From Longibacter salinarum (GTDB taxonomy: Bacteria; Bacteroidota; Rhodothermia; Rhodothermales; Salinibacteraceae), in assembly GCF_002554795.1 (NCBI RefSeq), contig NZ_PDEQ01000003.1, positions 310,001-374,000 on the forward strand: a stretch of DNA of 64,000 nt, in the 5' to 3' direction. Positions 33,958-44,104 of the stretch are shown piece by piece. Under the pieces are notes generated by a model. The model was not told the origin of the DNA. It saw only the letters and a list, made by a program, of their open reading frames with translations, and ran no database searches. Each line of letters begins with the position of its first letter. Position 1 is the first letter of the stretch. Made by a program: the position numbers and the translations under genes.

Positions 33958-35829
33958 ATGTCTTTGTCTCGTTTTCTCGCGGCCGCGTGTGCCGCTTTGC
34001 TCTTTCTACCCATTTCCGCCCAGGCGCAGGCGCCCACGGTCGATCGTGTTGACCCCTCCAACTGGTGGACGGGCATGGTGTGGAATGACGTCCAATTGAT
34101 GGTCTATGGCGACCATCTCGACGCCGTCACAGCGCGTGCTCCAGCAGATGGTATCACAGTTACAGCCGTCCACTCGGTACCCAACGATGACTATGCGTTC
34201 ATTGACGTGACGCTGGCGGAGGACCTTGCGCCCGGAAGGTATGATATCATCGTGTCATCGCCCGGCGGAGACGACACGATTGCCTTTCCAGTCCAGGAGC
34301 GCACCGTAGGCCCGGACGGACCGGACGGCTTTGGCCCGGACGATGTCGTGTACCTGATCACGCCGGACCGCTTTGCAAATGGAAACCCGTCGAACGACCG
34401 CGTCGAAGGCATCCGTGATGAGTACGATCCGTCCGATCCACGGATGCGGCACGGCGGCGACCTACGCGGCATCATTGAGCATCTCGACGAGCTCGAGGAA
34501 CTCGGCGTTACGACGCTCTGGCTTACGCCCATTCTGGAAAATCGAGGGCGAAACAGCTATCACGGGTATGCAGCGACCGATCTCTATCGTGTCGATCCGC
34601 GCTTCGGGACGAATGACACATACCGGGAGCTCGTCGCGGAGGCGCACGAGCACGGACTGAAGGTGATCTACGACCATGTCAGCAACCACATCGGGATCGA
34701 GCATCCCTGGATGGAGAATCTGCCGCGGGAGAGCTGGGTGAACGGAAGCGTGGAGGATCATCACTCCGACAAGCACTACAAGATGTCGGTCGCCGACCCG
34801 CACGCGGACCCCGAGCAGGAAGAGTTGCTTCGAACGTTTTGGTTCGTCGACGCGATGCCAGACCTAAATCAGGAGGATCCATTTGTCTCCACCTACCTGA
34901 TTCAAAACATGATCTGGTGGATTGAAACGACAGGACTCGATGGCATCCGCGAAGATACATATCCTTACGCCGACCCGGAATTTCTGTCTGAATGGGCAGA
35001 AGCTCTACAGGCGGAATACCCGAATCTTTCCATTGTCGGTGAGGTGTGGGATACGGCCCCTGCGTATACTGCGATGTATCAGTCCGGTAGTCCGTTGACG
35101 ACGGGCGTTGAGACGCATCTTCCGTCCGTCATGGACTTCGCGCTCTCCACGGCGCTTCGAGATTATCTTCAGGGGGACGGCGGACTCTCGGACGTATATC
35201 AGGTCCTCGCTCAGGATCTCCTCTACGGCGACCCGATGCGTGTGATGACGCTTATCGACAACCACGATATGCCGCGTGCCGCCTATCTCGCTGACGGGGA
35301 CCGGAAGCGCCTGAAGCAGGTGCTGACCATGCTGTTCACGCTGCGCGGTATCCCACAAATGCTGTACGGAACGGAAATCGGGATGGTCGGCGGACAAAGT
35401 CACGTTGAGCTTCGGGCGGACTATCCGGGCGGCTTTCCCGGGGACAAGCGGAGCGCCTTCACTCGCGAAGGAAGGACGGCATCCGAGAATGACATCTACG
35501 ACCACATTCAGTCGCTACTCGCTCTTCGGTCTGAGCATGAAGCGCTTCGACGCGGACGCCTCGTTCAATATCCACCGACCTATGGTCACCCGGTGTACAC
35601 CTACCGACGCGTGGGCGACAACGAGGAATTCCTAGTCATCGTTAATGGCGGTGATGAGGCTCGGCGCGTGGATCTAGAGGAGGAGCTGAACCATCGGACG
35701 GTGCCCGTACGTCTCGTCGATGCTGTGACACGTCAAGAGGCATCCCTCTCCGGCCAAACGCCATCCCGATCGATTGAGGTCGATGCTCGATCTGCAAATG
35801 TGTACCGGGTGGTTTCCCGGAAGAAATGA
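33958..35829 (+). CDS. Secreted GH13 alpha-amylase/neopullulanase (SusA-like)
   Basis: About 623 residues. Signal peptide ends near SAQAQAP. An N-terminal beta-sandwich (about 27-115) of the cyclomaltodextrinase type precedes the GH13 barrel. Conserved regions: region I DHVSNH (239-244), nucleophile D333 in GIREDTYPY, acid/base E362 in VGEVWD, and D437 in LIDNHD. All three catalytic acids are present, so alpha-glucan or cyclodextrin hydrolysis is expected in the periplasm or outside. The ATG at 33958 was preferred to TTG at 33949. No SusC/D pair is adjacent. Confidence 0.94.
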   Translation: MSLSRFLAAACAALLFLPISAQAQAPTVDRVDPSNWWTGMVWNDVQLMVYGDHLDAVTARAPADGITVTAVHSVPNDDYAFIDVTLAEDLAPGRYDIIVSSPGGDDTIAFPVQERTVGPDGPDGFGPDDVVYLITPDRFANGNPSNDRVEGIRDEYDPSDPRMRHGGDLRGIIEHLDELEELGVTTLWLTPILENRGRNSYHGYAATDLYRVDPRFGTNDTYRELVAEAHEHGLKVIYDHVSNHIGIEHPWMENLPRESWVNGSVEDHHSDKHYKMSVADPHADPEQEELLRTFWFVDAMPDLNQEDPFVSTYLIQNMIWWIETTGLDGIREDTYPYADPEFLSEWAEALQAEYPNLSIVGEVWDTAPAYTAMYQSGSPLTTGVETHLPSVMDFALSTALRDYLQGDGGLSDVYQVLAQDLLYGDPMRVMTLIDNHDMPRAAYLADGDRKRLKQVLTMLFTLRGIPQMLYGTEIGMVGGQSHVELRADYPGGFPGDKRSAFTREGRTASENDIYDHIQSLLALRSEHEALRRGRLVQYPPTYGHPVYTYRRVGDNEEFLVIVNGGDEARRVDLEEELNHRTVPVRLVDAVTRQEASLSGQTPSRSIEVDARSANVYRVVSRKK

Positions 35830-35984
35830 TCGGTTGTTTTCTGTCATGAACGGGTCCGGAGAGCTGTAACCGTTTTCCTCGCTTCGTCGTATCAATAATG
35901 ATTTGGCGAACGAACCCATGATGCCGACAGGCGGAAACGCCATGTATGGCGAAAGTAAGATTCCCTAGTCTAGATTCTGCACCC

Positions 35985-38552
35985 ATGCGTATTCTCACAT
36001 CACTGGTCGCCGTCGTCGTGGCGGCGCTTCTGCTGACAGGCTGTAGCTCGTCGGCACCCACAGCTCAATCGTCTGCGTCCGCAGAGGAGTCAGCATCGGG
36101 CGACGACTTCAAGAAAGCCCTCGCGAAAAGCGAGAAAATGGACGGTCTGTTCACCGTCTATCGCGACACCACAGACGGCTCTGTGCACCTCGAGATTAGT
36201 GAAGACCAACTCGGGAAGGAGTTCATCTATTTCACCCACACGGTCGACGGTGTCGTTCAGGCCGGCCACTTCCGCGGCGCCTACCGCGACAACGCCGTGT
36301 TCACGATCGAGCGACATTACGACCGCATCGAGTTCGTCGAGCAGAACACCAACTTTTACTTCGACGAGGAGAGCGCCCTCGCCCGCGCAGCAGCAGCGAA
36401 CACGAGTCCATCCGTCCTGCATGCCGAAAAGATCGTCGCTCATGAAGACGACAGCGGCCGCATTCTGATCAAGGCCGATGATCTTTTCCTGACCGATGCG
36501 CTGCACCAGGTGAAGCCGTCACCGAATCCGAAGGCTCCCCCGACCGCGTTCAAGCTCGGCCGTCAGGACAAGGGCAAATCGAAGATCCGGTCGCTGCACA
36601 ACTATCCCGAGAATACGGATGTTGTCGTCGATTACGTGTTCAGCAACTCCACACCGCTGAATGGTGGAGGCGAGGCGGTGACGGATGCGCGCAACGTTAC
36701 GATCACGCTGCGTCACAGCCTGATTGAGATGCCGGACAACGATTATACACCGCGTTTTGCGGATCCGCGTGTCGGATACTTTGCATCGCAGAAGACAGAC
36801 CAAACGTCCACGAGCGCGACGCCCTACCACGACCTCATCCATCGCTGGCACCTGGAGAAGAAAGATCCAGACGCCGAACTCTCCGAGCCGGTGGAGCCCA
36901 TCGTCTGGTGGATCGAGAATACGACGCCGGAACGCATTCGCCCGATTGTGAAGGAAGCGGTGCTTGCCTGGAACGAGGCATTTGAGGCTGCGGGCTTCCG
37001 TAACGCTGTACAGGTCAAAGTGCAGCCCGACTCCGCGACATGGGATGCCGGTGACATCCGGTACAACGTGCTTCGCTGGACGTCCTCACCGCAGCCCCCA
37101 TTCGGTGGCTACGGGCCGAGTTTCGTCAATCCTCGCACGGGACAGATCCTCGGGTCCGACATTATGCTCGAGTACGTCTTCCTGACAAACCGCGCCAATT
37201 ACAATAAGCTGTTCGACATCACCGGTCTGACGAGCCTCAACGACGAGATGCCGTCGGATATGCAGAAAGGCGCGATGTGCAGCATCGGCACCTTCATGCA
37301 CGCCAATACGATGTTTGGCCGTACCGCGGTTCGTGCGCTGTCGGATGACGGACCTACCGGTCTCGATGGTGAGATGACACAGCTGATGGAAGAGGGAATC
37401 TACTACCTTGCCCTCCACGAGGTTGGTCATACACTCGGCCTGATGCACAATATGAAGGCGAGTCAACTGCACGGACCAGACGAGGTCCACAATGCCGATA
37501 TGACGCGCGCGTCGGGACTCACGGGATCCGTGATGGACTATCCCGCGATCAACGTCGCCCCACCCGAGACGAAGCAGGGCCAGTTTTACACGACCAAGCC
37601 GGGGCCGTACGACCTCTGGGCGATTGAGTACGGTTACACGACCGACGAAGATAACCTGGACGCGATTCTGTCGCGCTCGACCGAGTCGGAATTGGCGTTT
37701 GGAAACGACGCGGACGACATGCGGTCGCCCGGGAAAGCGATCGATCCGCGCGTGATGATTGGCGATATGTCCGCCGATGCTCTTCAGTACGCCGAGGATC
37801 GGATGGGGCTCATCGGCGAGCTGACGCCGGATCTCGTTAGCAAGTACGCTGATGCCGGCCAGTCCTGGCAGGAGCTTCGCGACGCCTACGGGATCATCAT
37901 GGGTCAGCACGTCGGCATGATGCAGGCCGTTTCGCGTTACGTTGGTGGTGTATACGTCGACCGTGGGTTCGTGGGGCAGGAGGGAGCGGGTGATCCGTAC
38001 ACGCCCGTCCCCACAGAGGATCAGAAGCGTGCTGTCCAGATTCTGGAAACGCATCTCTTTGCTCCGGATGCGTTCGACAAACCGGCGGATCTCTACCGCC
38101 ACCTGCAGCCACAGCGTCGAGGCTTCGAGTTCTTCGGTGATAGCGAAGACCCGAAGATTCACGCTCAGGCCCGCCGGGCACAGGAGAGCGTGCTCGCCCA
38201 CCTGCTCCACCCGAATACGCTGGAGCGGATTACGGACACACGTCTCTACGGCAATGGCTACCGACTCATCGACTACATGGATGATCTCACGGACGCCGTC
38301 TTCGAGGCCGACGCCAACAGCAACGTCAACACGTTCCGTCAGAACCTGCAGCTTGCCTACGTGCAGGGACTCGCCGGTGTGTTGAGCGAAAAAGGTCGAA
38401 AGATGTACGACCCGATCGCGCAGACGGCCGCACTGCATAGCCTCAACCGGATCGAGGACATGATCGGCGACCGCCGTGGCGTGAATGCCGAGACGCGTGC
38501 TCACACCGAGCACATCCTCCTGATCGTGGAGAACGCGACGTCGGTGGACTAA
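35985..38552 (+). CDS. Lipoprotein metzincin-type zinc metalloprotease (DUF5117/DUF4953 family)
   Basis: About 855 residues. Lipobox LLTGCSS gives an N-terminal lipidated Cys, so it is membrane-anchored, probably in the outer membrane. The N-terminal DUF5118/5117-type region (about 40-300) contains GLFTVYRDTTDGSVHLEI. The protease core has HEVGHTLGLMH (about 478-488), the three-His zinc motif of metzincins, and SVMDYP as the Met-turn. A long C-terminal helical region follows. ATG at 35985 was chosen because it opens directly on the lipoprotein signal. A strong terminator follows the stop. Substrate is unknown. Confidence 0.93.
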   Translation: MRILTSLVAVVVAALLLTGCSSSAPTAQSSASAEESASGDDFKKALAKSEKMDGLFTVYRDTTDGSVHLEISEDQLGKEFIYFTHTVDGVVQAGHFRGAYRDNAVFTIERHYDRIEFVEQNTNFYFDEESALARAAAANTSPSVLHAEKIVAHEDDSGRILIKADDLFLTDALHQVKPSPNPKAPPTAFKLGRQDKGKSKIRSLHNYPENTDVVVDYVFSNSTPLNGGGEAVTDARNVTITLRHSLIEMPDNDYTPRFADPRVGYFASQKTDQTSTSATPYHDLIHRWHLEKKDPDAELSEPVEPIVWWIENTTPERIRPIVKEAVLAWNEAFEAAGFRNAVQVKVQPDSATWDAGDIRYNVLRWTSSPQPPFGGYGPSFVNPRTGQILGSDIMLEYVFLTNRANYNKLFDITGLTSLNDEMPSDMQKGAMCSIGTFMHANTMFGRTAVRALSDDGPTGLDGEMTQLMEEGIYYLALHEVGHTLGLMHNMKASQLHGPDEVHNADMTRASGLTGSVMDYPAINVAPPETKQGQFYTTKPGPYDLWAIEYGYTTDEDNLDAILSRSTESELAFGNDADDMRSPGKAIDPRVMIGDMSADALQYAEDRMGLIGELTPDLVSKYADAGQSWQELRDAYGIIMGQHVGMMQAVSRYVGGVYVDRGFVGQEGAGDPYTPVPTEDQKRAVQILETHLFAPDAFDKPADLYRHLQPQRRGFEFFGDSEDPKIHAQARRAQESVLAHLLHPNTLERITDTRLYGNGYRLIDYMDDLTDAVFEADANSNVNTFRQNLQLAYVQGLAGVLSEKGRKMYDPIAQTAALHSLNRIEDMIGDRRGVNAETRAHTEHILLIVENATSVD

Positions 38553-38610
38553 TGTCACGCAGTGTTTCGGTGTTGACGTGTTTGCGTTCGGTTGCAGACA
38601 CGAGCATAGT

Positions 38611-38650
38611 AAGGGTGCCGCCTCCGATCGGGGGTGGCACCCTTTTTTTG
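38611..38650 (+). terminator. Rho-independent terminator of the metalloprotease gene
   Basis: AAGGGTGCC (38611-38619) pairs with GGCACCCTT (38636-38644), with further CCTCC/GGGGG-type pairing inside, followed by seven T. Confidence 0.9.
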
Positions 38651-38734
38651 TTTCGGCTGAAATGGTTTGCGCAGAGGCCGGGCCGAGGTAATACGCGGAT
38701 GGTCCCGTCGCTTCGAAGTCGACGCCATGCGTAA

Positions 38735-38776
38735 GAAAGAAAAACGGCGCCCCCGCCCAAAGGCAGAGACGCCGCT
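38735..38776 (-). terminator. Rho-independent terminator of hmgA
   Basis: Read on the minus strand, CGGCGTC and GGCGCCG pair (one G-U), with inner GCC/GGC pairing, followed by TTTTTCTTTC. It lies about 70 bp after the hmgA stop. Confidence 0.75.
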
Positions 38777-38846
38777 CAATGCTGCGGAGAGAGACGACGG
38801 TTCAATCGTCACTCCCATCCACAATCAACAATCCACAATCAGCCCA

Positions 38847-40070
38847 TCACGGCTTTGCCGGTTGCTCGCTCTGCACCTGTCCATCGCCGCCGGCGTGGCG
38901 CTCCGGCTGCCAGGAGTACGCGTAGTCGTTGTCTTCGACATCGAGCGCCGCTTTGGTCAGCTTGAGCGGGCGGAACGTATCGACCATCACGGCCAGCTCC
39001 TCGGTGCCTTCCTTGCCGATCGACGCTTCCGTCGAGCCGGGGTGCGGGCCGTGTGGAATGCCGCCCGGGTGGAGAGAGAACGAGCCGCGGGAGATACCGC
39101 GTCGGCTCATGAAGTCGCCCTCGGCGTAGAACAGCACCTCGTCGGAGTCGATGTTGCTGTGGTTGTACGGCGCCGGGATCGATTTCGGGTGGTAGTCGAA
39201 GAGGCGCGGCACGAACGAGCAAACCACGAAGTTATGCGCTTCGAAGTGCTGGTGCACAGGCGGCGGCTGGTGAATGCGGCCCGTGATCGGCTCGAAGTCG
39301 TGGATCGACGTGGCGTACGGGTACATGCAGCCATCCCAGCCAACCACATCGAAGGGATGGTAGCGGACAAAGTAGCGATGCAGCTTCCCGTGTTTTTTGA
39401 TTCGGATCTCGAACGGACCCTCCTCATCGTACGCCTTCAGCTCCGTCGGCGGCCGAACGTCACGCTCGCAGAACGGGCTATGTTCGAGAAGTTGCCCGCG
39501 CTTGTTGCGATACTTCTTCGGGAAGCGAACTTCCGAGTTGGACTCGATCACGAGGAGCCGCGGTGGGTTTTCCTCGATGTCGCCATCAAAGACCCAGCGG
39601 TGCGCGATCGTCCGCGGGACGTGGACGTAGTCGCCCTCGGTAAACTCGACTGTACCCAGCGGGCTTTCGAGGCGTCCTTCTCCTTCGTGGACGTACACCA
39701 GCTCATCGCACGAGGCATTGCGGAAAAAGTAACCGTCCATCTGCTCCGTCGGCCGGACCAGGGCGAGGTTTACGTCCGAGTTGCCCATCATGTACGTCCG
39801 GCCCGAAAGCCAGTCGCCACCGGGTTCTACCTCAAAGCCCTTGATGTGGCGGTGCTGCAGGAAGTCCTCATCCGCGTATTCGATCTCATACGAGACCGGT
39901 TCCTCGATGCGATCGACGATCGTCGGTTGGTGGATGTGATACGCGATCGACTGAATGCCGCTGAAGCCTTCCGCGCCGATCACCTCTTCCGTATAAAGTT
40001 CTCCGTCAGGGCGGCGGAACTGGGTGTGCCGTTTCTTTGGCACATCGCCCATTCTCACGTAATATGGCAT
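38847..40070 (-). CDS. hmgA: Homogentisate 1,2-dioxygenase
   Basis: Iron(II) enzyme that opens homogentisate to maleylacetoacetate in tyrosine breakdown. 407 residues from MPYYVRMGDVPKKRH. Family blocks are FEVEPGGDWLSGRTYMMGN, YVHVPRTIAHRW and the C-terminal metal site, with His and Glu in PYNHSNIDSDEVLFY and His in HPGGIPHGPHPG. ATG at 40070 fits the family. The frame open to 40166 adds Arg/Ser-rich non-family sequence. It lies 102 bp downstream of hpd and is followed by its own terminator, so hpd-hmgA is a probable two-gene operon. No fumarylacetoacetase is next to it. Confidence 0.94.
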   Translation of the reverse strand: MPYYVRMGDVPKKRHTQFRRPDGELYTEEVIGAEGFSGIQSIAYHIHQPTIVDRIEEPVSYEIEYADEDFLQHRHIKGFEVEPGGDWLSGRTYMMGNSDVNLALVRPTEQMDGYFFRNASCDELVYVHEGEGRLESPLGTVEFTEGDYVHVPRTIAHRWVFDGDIEENPPRLLVIESNSEVRFPKKYRNKRGQLLEHSPFCERDVRPPTELKAYDEEGPFEIRIKKHGKLHRYFVRYHPFDVVGWDGCMYPYATSIHDFEPITGRIHQPPPVHQHFEAHNFVVCSFVPRLFDYHPKSIPAPYNHSNIDSDEVLFYAEGDFMSRRGISRGSFSLHPGGIPHGPHPGSTEASIGKEGTEELAVMVDTFRPLKLTKAALDVEDNDYAYSWQPERHAGGDGQVQSEQPAKP

Positions 40071-40172
40071 GGTGCGAATTCGAAATTTGGAATGCGAAGG
40101 TCGAAATGAGTTGCGGAGATCGATTCGCGAGGTCCGCCGGTGCTCCGACGGCCTCAGCGAACCCATGCAGTC

Positions 40173-41318
40173 TTACAGATTGCCGCGCTTTGCCTGCTCG
40201 CGTTCAATCGCCTCAAACAGGGCTTTGAAATTGCCGGCCCCAAAGGAGCGTGCGCCCTGGCGCTGGATGATCTCGTAAAAGACTGTCGGGCGATCCTGGA
40301 TGGGCTTCGTAAAGATCTGCAGCAGGTAGCCGTCCGGGTCGCGGTCGATCAGAATGCCCAGTTCCTCGAGTGCGTCGATCGATTCGTCGATCTCGCCGAC
40401 CCGATCCATCAAGACCTCGCGATCGTAGTAGGTGTCGGGGACGTGGAGGAAGTCGACGCCGCGACGGCGGAGCTCCTCAACCGTTTCGATGATGTTGTCC
40501 GTGGCGAGGGCGACGTGCTGGACACCAGCGCCGCGGTAGAATTCGATGTACTCCTCGATTTGGCTTTTCTTCTTGCCTTCCGCCGGCTCGTTGATGGGGA
40601 ATTTGATCCGCTCATTCCCATTCGACATCACTTTCGACATCAGCGCCGAATACTCCGTCGAGATGTCCTGATCGTCGAACGAAATGAGGTTCTTGAATCC
40701 CATCACGTCGGCGTAATAGTCGACGTACTTATTCATGTCGCCGAGTTCGACGTTACCGACGCAGTGGTCGACGTACTTGAGTCCGACCGGGTCGGGCTGT
40801 TCCCAGAACTCGTTCTCCCACTCCTCAAAGCCGGGGAAGAAGAGGCCGTCGTACTCCGACCGATCGACAAACGTGTGGATCGTGTCACCGTACGTTGCGA
40901 TCGCGGCCGTGATGACGCGGCCATGCTCATCCTCGTGAACGGTCGGTTCCTGGATCGGAATGCCGCCGCGCTTTGTGGTTTCGTTGAAACTCTTCTCTGC
41001 ATCGTCAACCCAGAGCGCGATATCACGCACGCCGTCACCGTGCTTCTGAACGTGCTCCGCGATGAACCCTTCCGGACCCAGAGCGCTCGTTAGGACGAAA
41101 CGGATTTTCCCCTGCTCGAGCAGGTAACTCACAGATTCGCGGTTCCCCGTCTCCGGGCCGCGGTATCCGCGGATCTGAAACCCGAGCACGTGAGCGTAGA
41201 AGAGCGCAGACTGTTTTGCATTGCCTACGTAAAACTCGACGTAGTCGGTGCCATTGATCGGAAGAAAATCCTCCGCAGTCTTGGCGCCAGGATGGGGAGC
41301 GACAGGTGTCTCTGCCAT
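40173..41318 (-). CDS. hpd: 4-hydroxyphenylpyruvate dioxygenase
   Basis: Converts 4-hydroxyphenylpyruvate to homogentisate with O2, the step before hmgA. 381 residues with two vicinal-oxygen-chelate halves. The iron-binding residues are His in YVDHCVGNVE, His in GAGVQHVALATDNI and Glu in RPTVFYEIIQRQGARSFG, and the C-terminal helix that gates the active site (FKALFEAIEREQ) is present. ATG at 41318 was chosen over a TTG two codons upstream. It is first gene of the hpd-hmgA unit. Confidence 0.96.
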   Translation of the reverse strand: MAETPVAPHPGAKTAEDFLPINGTDYVEFYVGNAKQSALFYAHVLGFQIRGYRGPETGNRESVSYLLEQGKIRFVLTSALGPEGFIAEHVQKHGDGVRDIALWVDDAEKSFNETTKRGGIPIQEPTVHEDEHGRVITAAIATYGDTIHTFVDRSEYDGLFFPGFEEWENEFWEQPDPVGLKYVDHCVGNVELGDMNKYVDYYADVMGFKNLISFDDQDISTEYSALMSKVMSNGNERIKFPINEPAEGKKKSQIEEYIEFYRGAGVQHVALATDNIIETVEELRRRGVDFLHVPDTYYDREVLMDRVGEIDESIDALEELGILIDRDPDGYLLQIFTKPIQDRPTVFYEIIQRQGARSFGAGNFKALFEAIEREQAKRGNL

Positions 41319-41559
41319 GATCAAAGAGGTGGTGGGTGACAGGGAACGGCGAGCGGTGTGGATGAGACGAGCGGTGCGTGGTGAAAGCGCTTCCGACCCG
41401 GTGGTACCCGGTGGAGGAGCAGCCCGGTTTGTAGAGTTTCCACTCGTCTCGATGAAGGGCGTGTTTACACGAAAACGTTTTCCTCACGTTCCTGTGGTCC
41501 CGCTTGATCTTAGACAGCCATTTCGAGACCGTCACGGCTCTGGCACGCATGCATCAAGG

Positions 41560-42297
41560 CTACGGGTGCCCGTCATCTGGACGTCGCTTGTTTGCCGTCA
41601 ATTTCTCGGCATTCTCGTCCGCCGATATATCGACCGGGCGCGCAGCAGTGATCAGACGAAATCGGACGGGTAGCGACATCCGAATCGGCACAGGACGCCC
41701 GTCCACCTGGGCGGGCACGAATGCAGTTCGGCGTACGGCCCGAACGGCTGCGCTGTCGCAGAGCGCGTGGAGAGAGCGCAGAACCTCAACGTTCGATGTG
41801 TTTCCTTCCGTGTCGACGACAAACCTCAAGATCAGCCGCCCCTCGATTCCTTCCTCGATCGCTTTTCTCGGATAGGTAATGTTCAGGTAGAGGCGTTGCA
41901 TGCCACCGCGAACTTTCGGCTTGAGGTCATCCGGGCCGAGAGTCGCCACCGAGCGCACCGGAGGACGAGTCGCCGGATCGGCTGCCGGATGGTCGCCAGC
42001 ATGCGTATTTTCCTCGTTTCTCACGTCGGTGGTGAGCGACCTGGAGTCAGGAGAAGCTTCCTCGGTCACCTGTGGCGTCAGGGCCATCGCGGCGACGGCG
42101 CCGCCCAGATCATGCGCTGTGACCCGGTCGCCCCATCGATCTTTTCCCCATGGTGTTTTCTCGGCTGAGGGAGTACCGGGCAGGTTGACCAGAATGAGGA
42201 GTATCGCGAGGGCGGTAAAAAGACCAAGTTGAATGCGGATAACGTAGACGCCGAACACAGAAGTGGACGCGCCCCGTCGGTGATGTGCGGTTTCCAT
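41560..42297 (-). CDS. TonB C-terminal domain energy-transducing protein
   Basis: 245 residues. A short basic N-terminus, one TM helix (about 20-41), a Pro/Asp-containing periplasmic spacer (about 45-120) and a TonB C-terminal domain (about 128-225). The domain has LYLNITYPRKAIEEGIEGRLILRFVV and SAAVRAVRRTAFVPA. It should link inner-membrane proton motive force to an outer-membrane TonB-dependent transporter. No exbB/exbD or receptor gene is in the window. The tail after residue 225 is charged and unconserved. It is divergent from the amidohydrolase pair. Confidence 0.88.
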   Translation of the reverse strand: METAHHRRGASTSVFGVYVIRIQLGLFTALAILLILVNLPGTPSAEKTPWGKDRWGDRVTAHDLGGAVAAMALTPQVTEEASPDSRSLTTDVRNEENTHAGDHPAADPATRPPVRSVATLGPDDLKPKVRGGMQRLYLNITYPRKAIEEGIEGRLILRFVVDTEGNTSNVEVLRSLHALCDSAAVRAVRRTAFVPAQVDGRPVPIRMSLPVRFRLITAARPVDISADENAEKLTANKRRPDDGHP

Positions 42298-42548
42298 GAT
42301 GGCACCGGGGCTTGCGTTAGCGGTAAATTCATATTATCAACGCGAGTTGAGCGCAGAAGTGCCCCGATATTTTGGTAGGTCACGCATGCAGCGGATGACG
42401 GTGCGTGCGTATGGGGATCGGATACGTTGCTTGTTTCCGCATGAACTCATAGCTTGCCTTTCCTGCATTTGCCGTCCGTTCCTCACTCTTCCCCGAACGA
42501 ATCGCGGGCGAACGAACGTTTTTTCTTCCTGTCGAGATTATTCCGCAT

Positions 42549-43889
42549 ATGGACCGGTTTGCTCATTCTGCGTCATCCTGCCTTCTGGCGCTCCTCCTCG
42601 TCGTCGTTTCTGGGGCGCTGACAGCCTCGTCTCCCGCCCAAGCTCAACAACAAGTACAGGTCTTTCGAGGAGCCAAAGTCTACCCCATTTCCGCTGATCC
42701 GATCGATGATGGTGTTGTCGTCGTCCAGGATGGCGTGATTCAGGCGGTCGGTGCGGACGGTGAGGTCGAGATTCCTTCGGGAGCCACGGAGCACGACGTT
42801 TCCGGAAAGGTCATTATGCCGGGACTTGTGGATACCCACTCGCACATCAGCCAGGTAAACGGAGGCGATGGAGCGGCGCCAACGCATCCGGGCGTGCGTA
42901 CCCTCGACGCCGTGAACGTTCGACACAGTTCCATTGGACGGGCGCGGTCCGGCGGGATCACGACGGTCAACGTGCTTTCGGGCTCCGGACACCTCCTCAG
43001 TGGTCAGACCACACATCTGAAGCTGCGCGACGGAGACACGGTTGAGGAACTGCTCTTCTGCGAGAACCCGCTGACGGATATTTGCGGCGGGATCAAGATG
43101 GCGAATGGAACGAACTCGATCCGCGACAACCCTGCGTTCCCGGGGACCCGCGCGCGCTCAGCGTCGATTGCGCGACAGATGTTCATCGACGCTCAGGAGT
43201 ACAAGAAGAAGAAAGAAGCGGCAGAGTCGGAGGATGACATGCCGCCAATGGATCTCGGGAAAGAGGCGTTGATCGAGGTGCTGGAAGGACGCCGGATCGT
43301 TCACTTCCACACGCACCGCCACGACGACATCTTGACGGTCTTGCGCCTGAAAGAGGAGTTCGGCTTTGAGGTGGTTCTCCACCATGTGAGTGAGGGGTGG
43401 CGCGTCGCGGATGAAATCGCGGAGGCCGGTGTGCCGTGCTCCATCATTACGATCGACTCGCCGGGCGGGAAGCTGGAAGCCCGAAACCTCTATTTCCGGA
43501 CGGGTGCCGTTCTCGAAGATGCGGGTGTCGATGTTGCCTACCACACGGACGACTTCATCACGGACTCCCGGCTCTTCCTTCGCTCGGCGGCTATCGGCGT
43601 TCGGGCGGGCATGTCCGAGGCAAAAGCTCTTGAGGCGATGACGCTTGCAGGGGCACGGATGCTGGGGCTCGAGGATCGCGTCGGATCGCTTGAGGAAGGA
43701 AAGGACGCAGATCTCATTGTTCTCTCCGGAGATCCGCTCAGCGTCTACACCAACATCGAGGAAACCTGGGTCGAAGGTCAGAAGGTGTTCGATCGCGAGA
43801 ATCCCGACGATCGAGATTTCGCGACCGGCGGATACGGTGTCTACGACGACGGTACCCTCCATCACCATCACGGGCCCGCGCATGAGTAA
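42549..43889 (+). CDS. Exported amidohydrolase (imidazolonepropionase-like), metal site intact
   Basis: 446 residues with a signal peptide ending near PAQAQQ. Amidohydrolase superfamily: small beta domain, then MPGLVDTHSHI with the HxH metal motif (H97, H99), HFHTHRHDD (about 252-260), VLHHVSEG (about 275) and AYHTDDFITDSR (about 330) as further metal or catalytic elements. LSGDPLSVYTNIEETWVEGQKVF closes the fold. It likely hydrolyses a cyclic amide or peptide-like substrate in the periplasm. It ends in a His-rich tail (LHHHHGPAHE). A paralogue follows 215 bp later. Confidence 0.9.
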   Translation: MDRFAHSASSCLLALLLVVVSGALTASSPAQAQQQVQVFRGAKVYPISADPIDDGVVVVQDGVIQAVGADGEVEIPSGATEHDVSGKVIMPGLVDTHSHISQVNGGDGAAPTHPGVRTLDAVNVRHSSIGRARSGGITTVNVLSGSGHLLSGQTTHLKLRDGDTVEELLFCENPLTDICGGIKMANGTNSIRDNPAFPGTRARSASIARQMFIDAQEYKKKKEAAESEDDMPPMDLGKEALIEVLEGRRIVHFHTHRHDDILTVLRLKEEFGFEVVLHHVSEGWRVADEIAEAGVPCSIITIDSPGGKLEARNLYFRTGAVLEDAGVDVAYHTDDFITDSRLFLRSAAIGVRAGMSEAKALEAMTLAGARMLGLEDRVGSLEEGKDADLIVLSGDPLSVYTNIEETWVEGQKVFDRENPDDRDFATGGYGVYDDGTLHHHHGPAHE

Positions 43890-44104
43890 CCGATCGGCTA
43901 ATGGGTAACCGCTGTGGGCACGAGTGTGATCGTTTCCACGTGTCGAGTCCATGCCCCGCCCGGTCGTCCGGTACACTACCGGCATGTCCGATCTCGTCCG
44001 GATATTCTTTGCTGGAGCGAATCCGGCGATCGGCAGACTGAACCGCCGCAAATGACTGCGTTTGCGTCTCCTCCTTGTTTCCGCTTGTAATCAAACCGAC
44101 GTAC

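Noticed and set aside
2960-38829. 15-bp GTTGATTGTGGATGG shared (inverted) with 38815-38829
   Set aside because: A single 15-bp match between two places is expected by chance in a 64-kb window.
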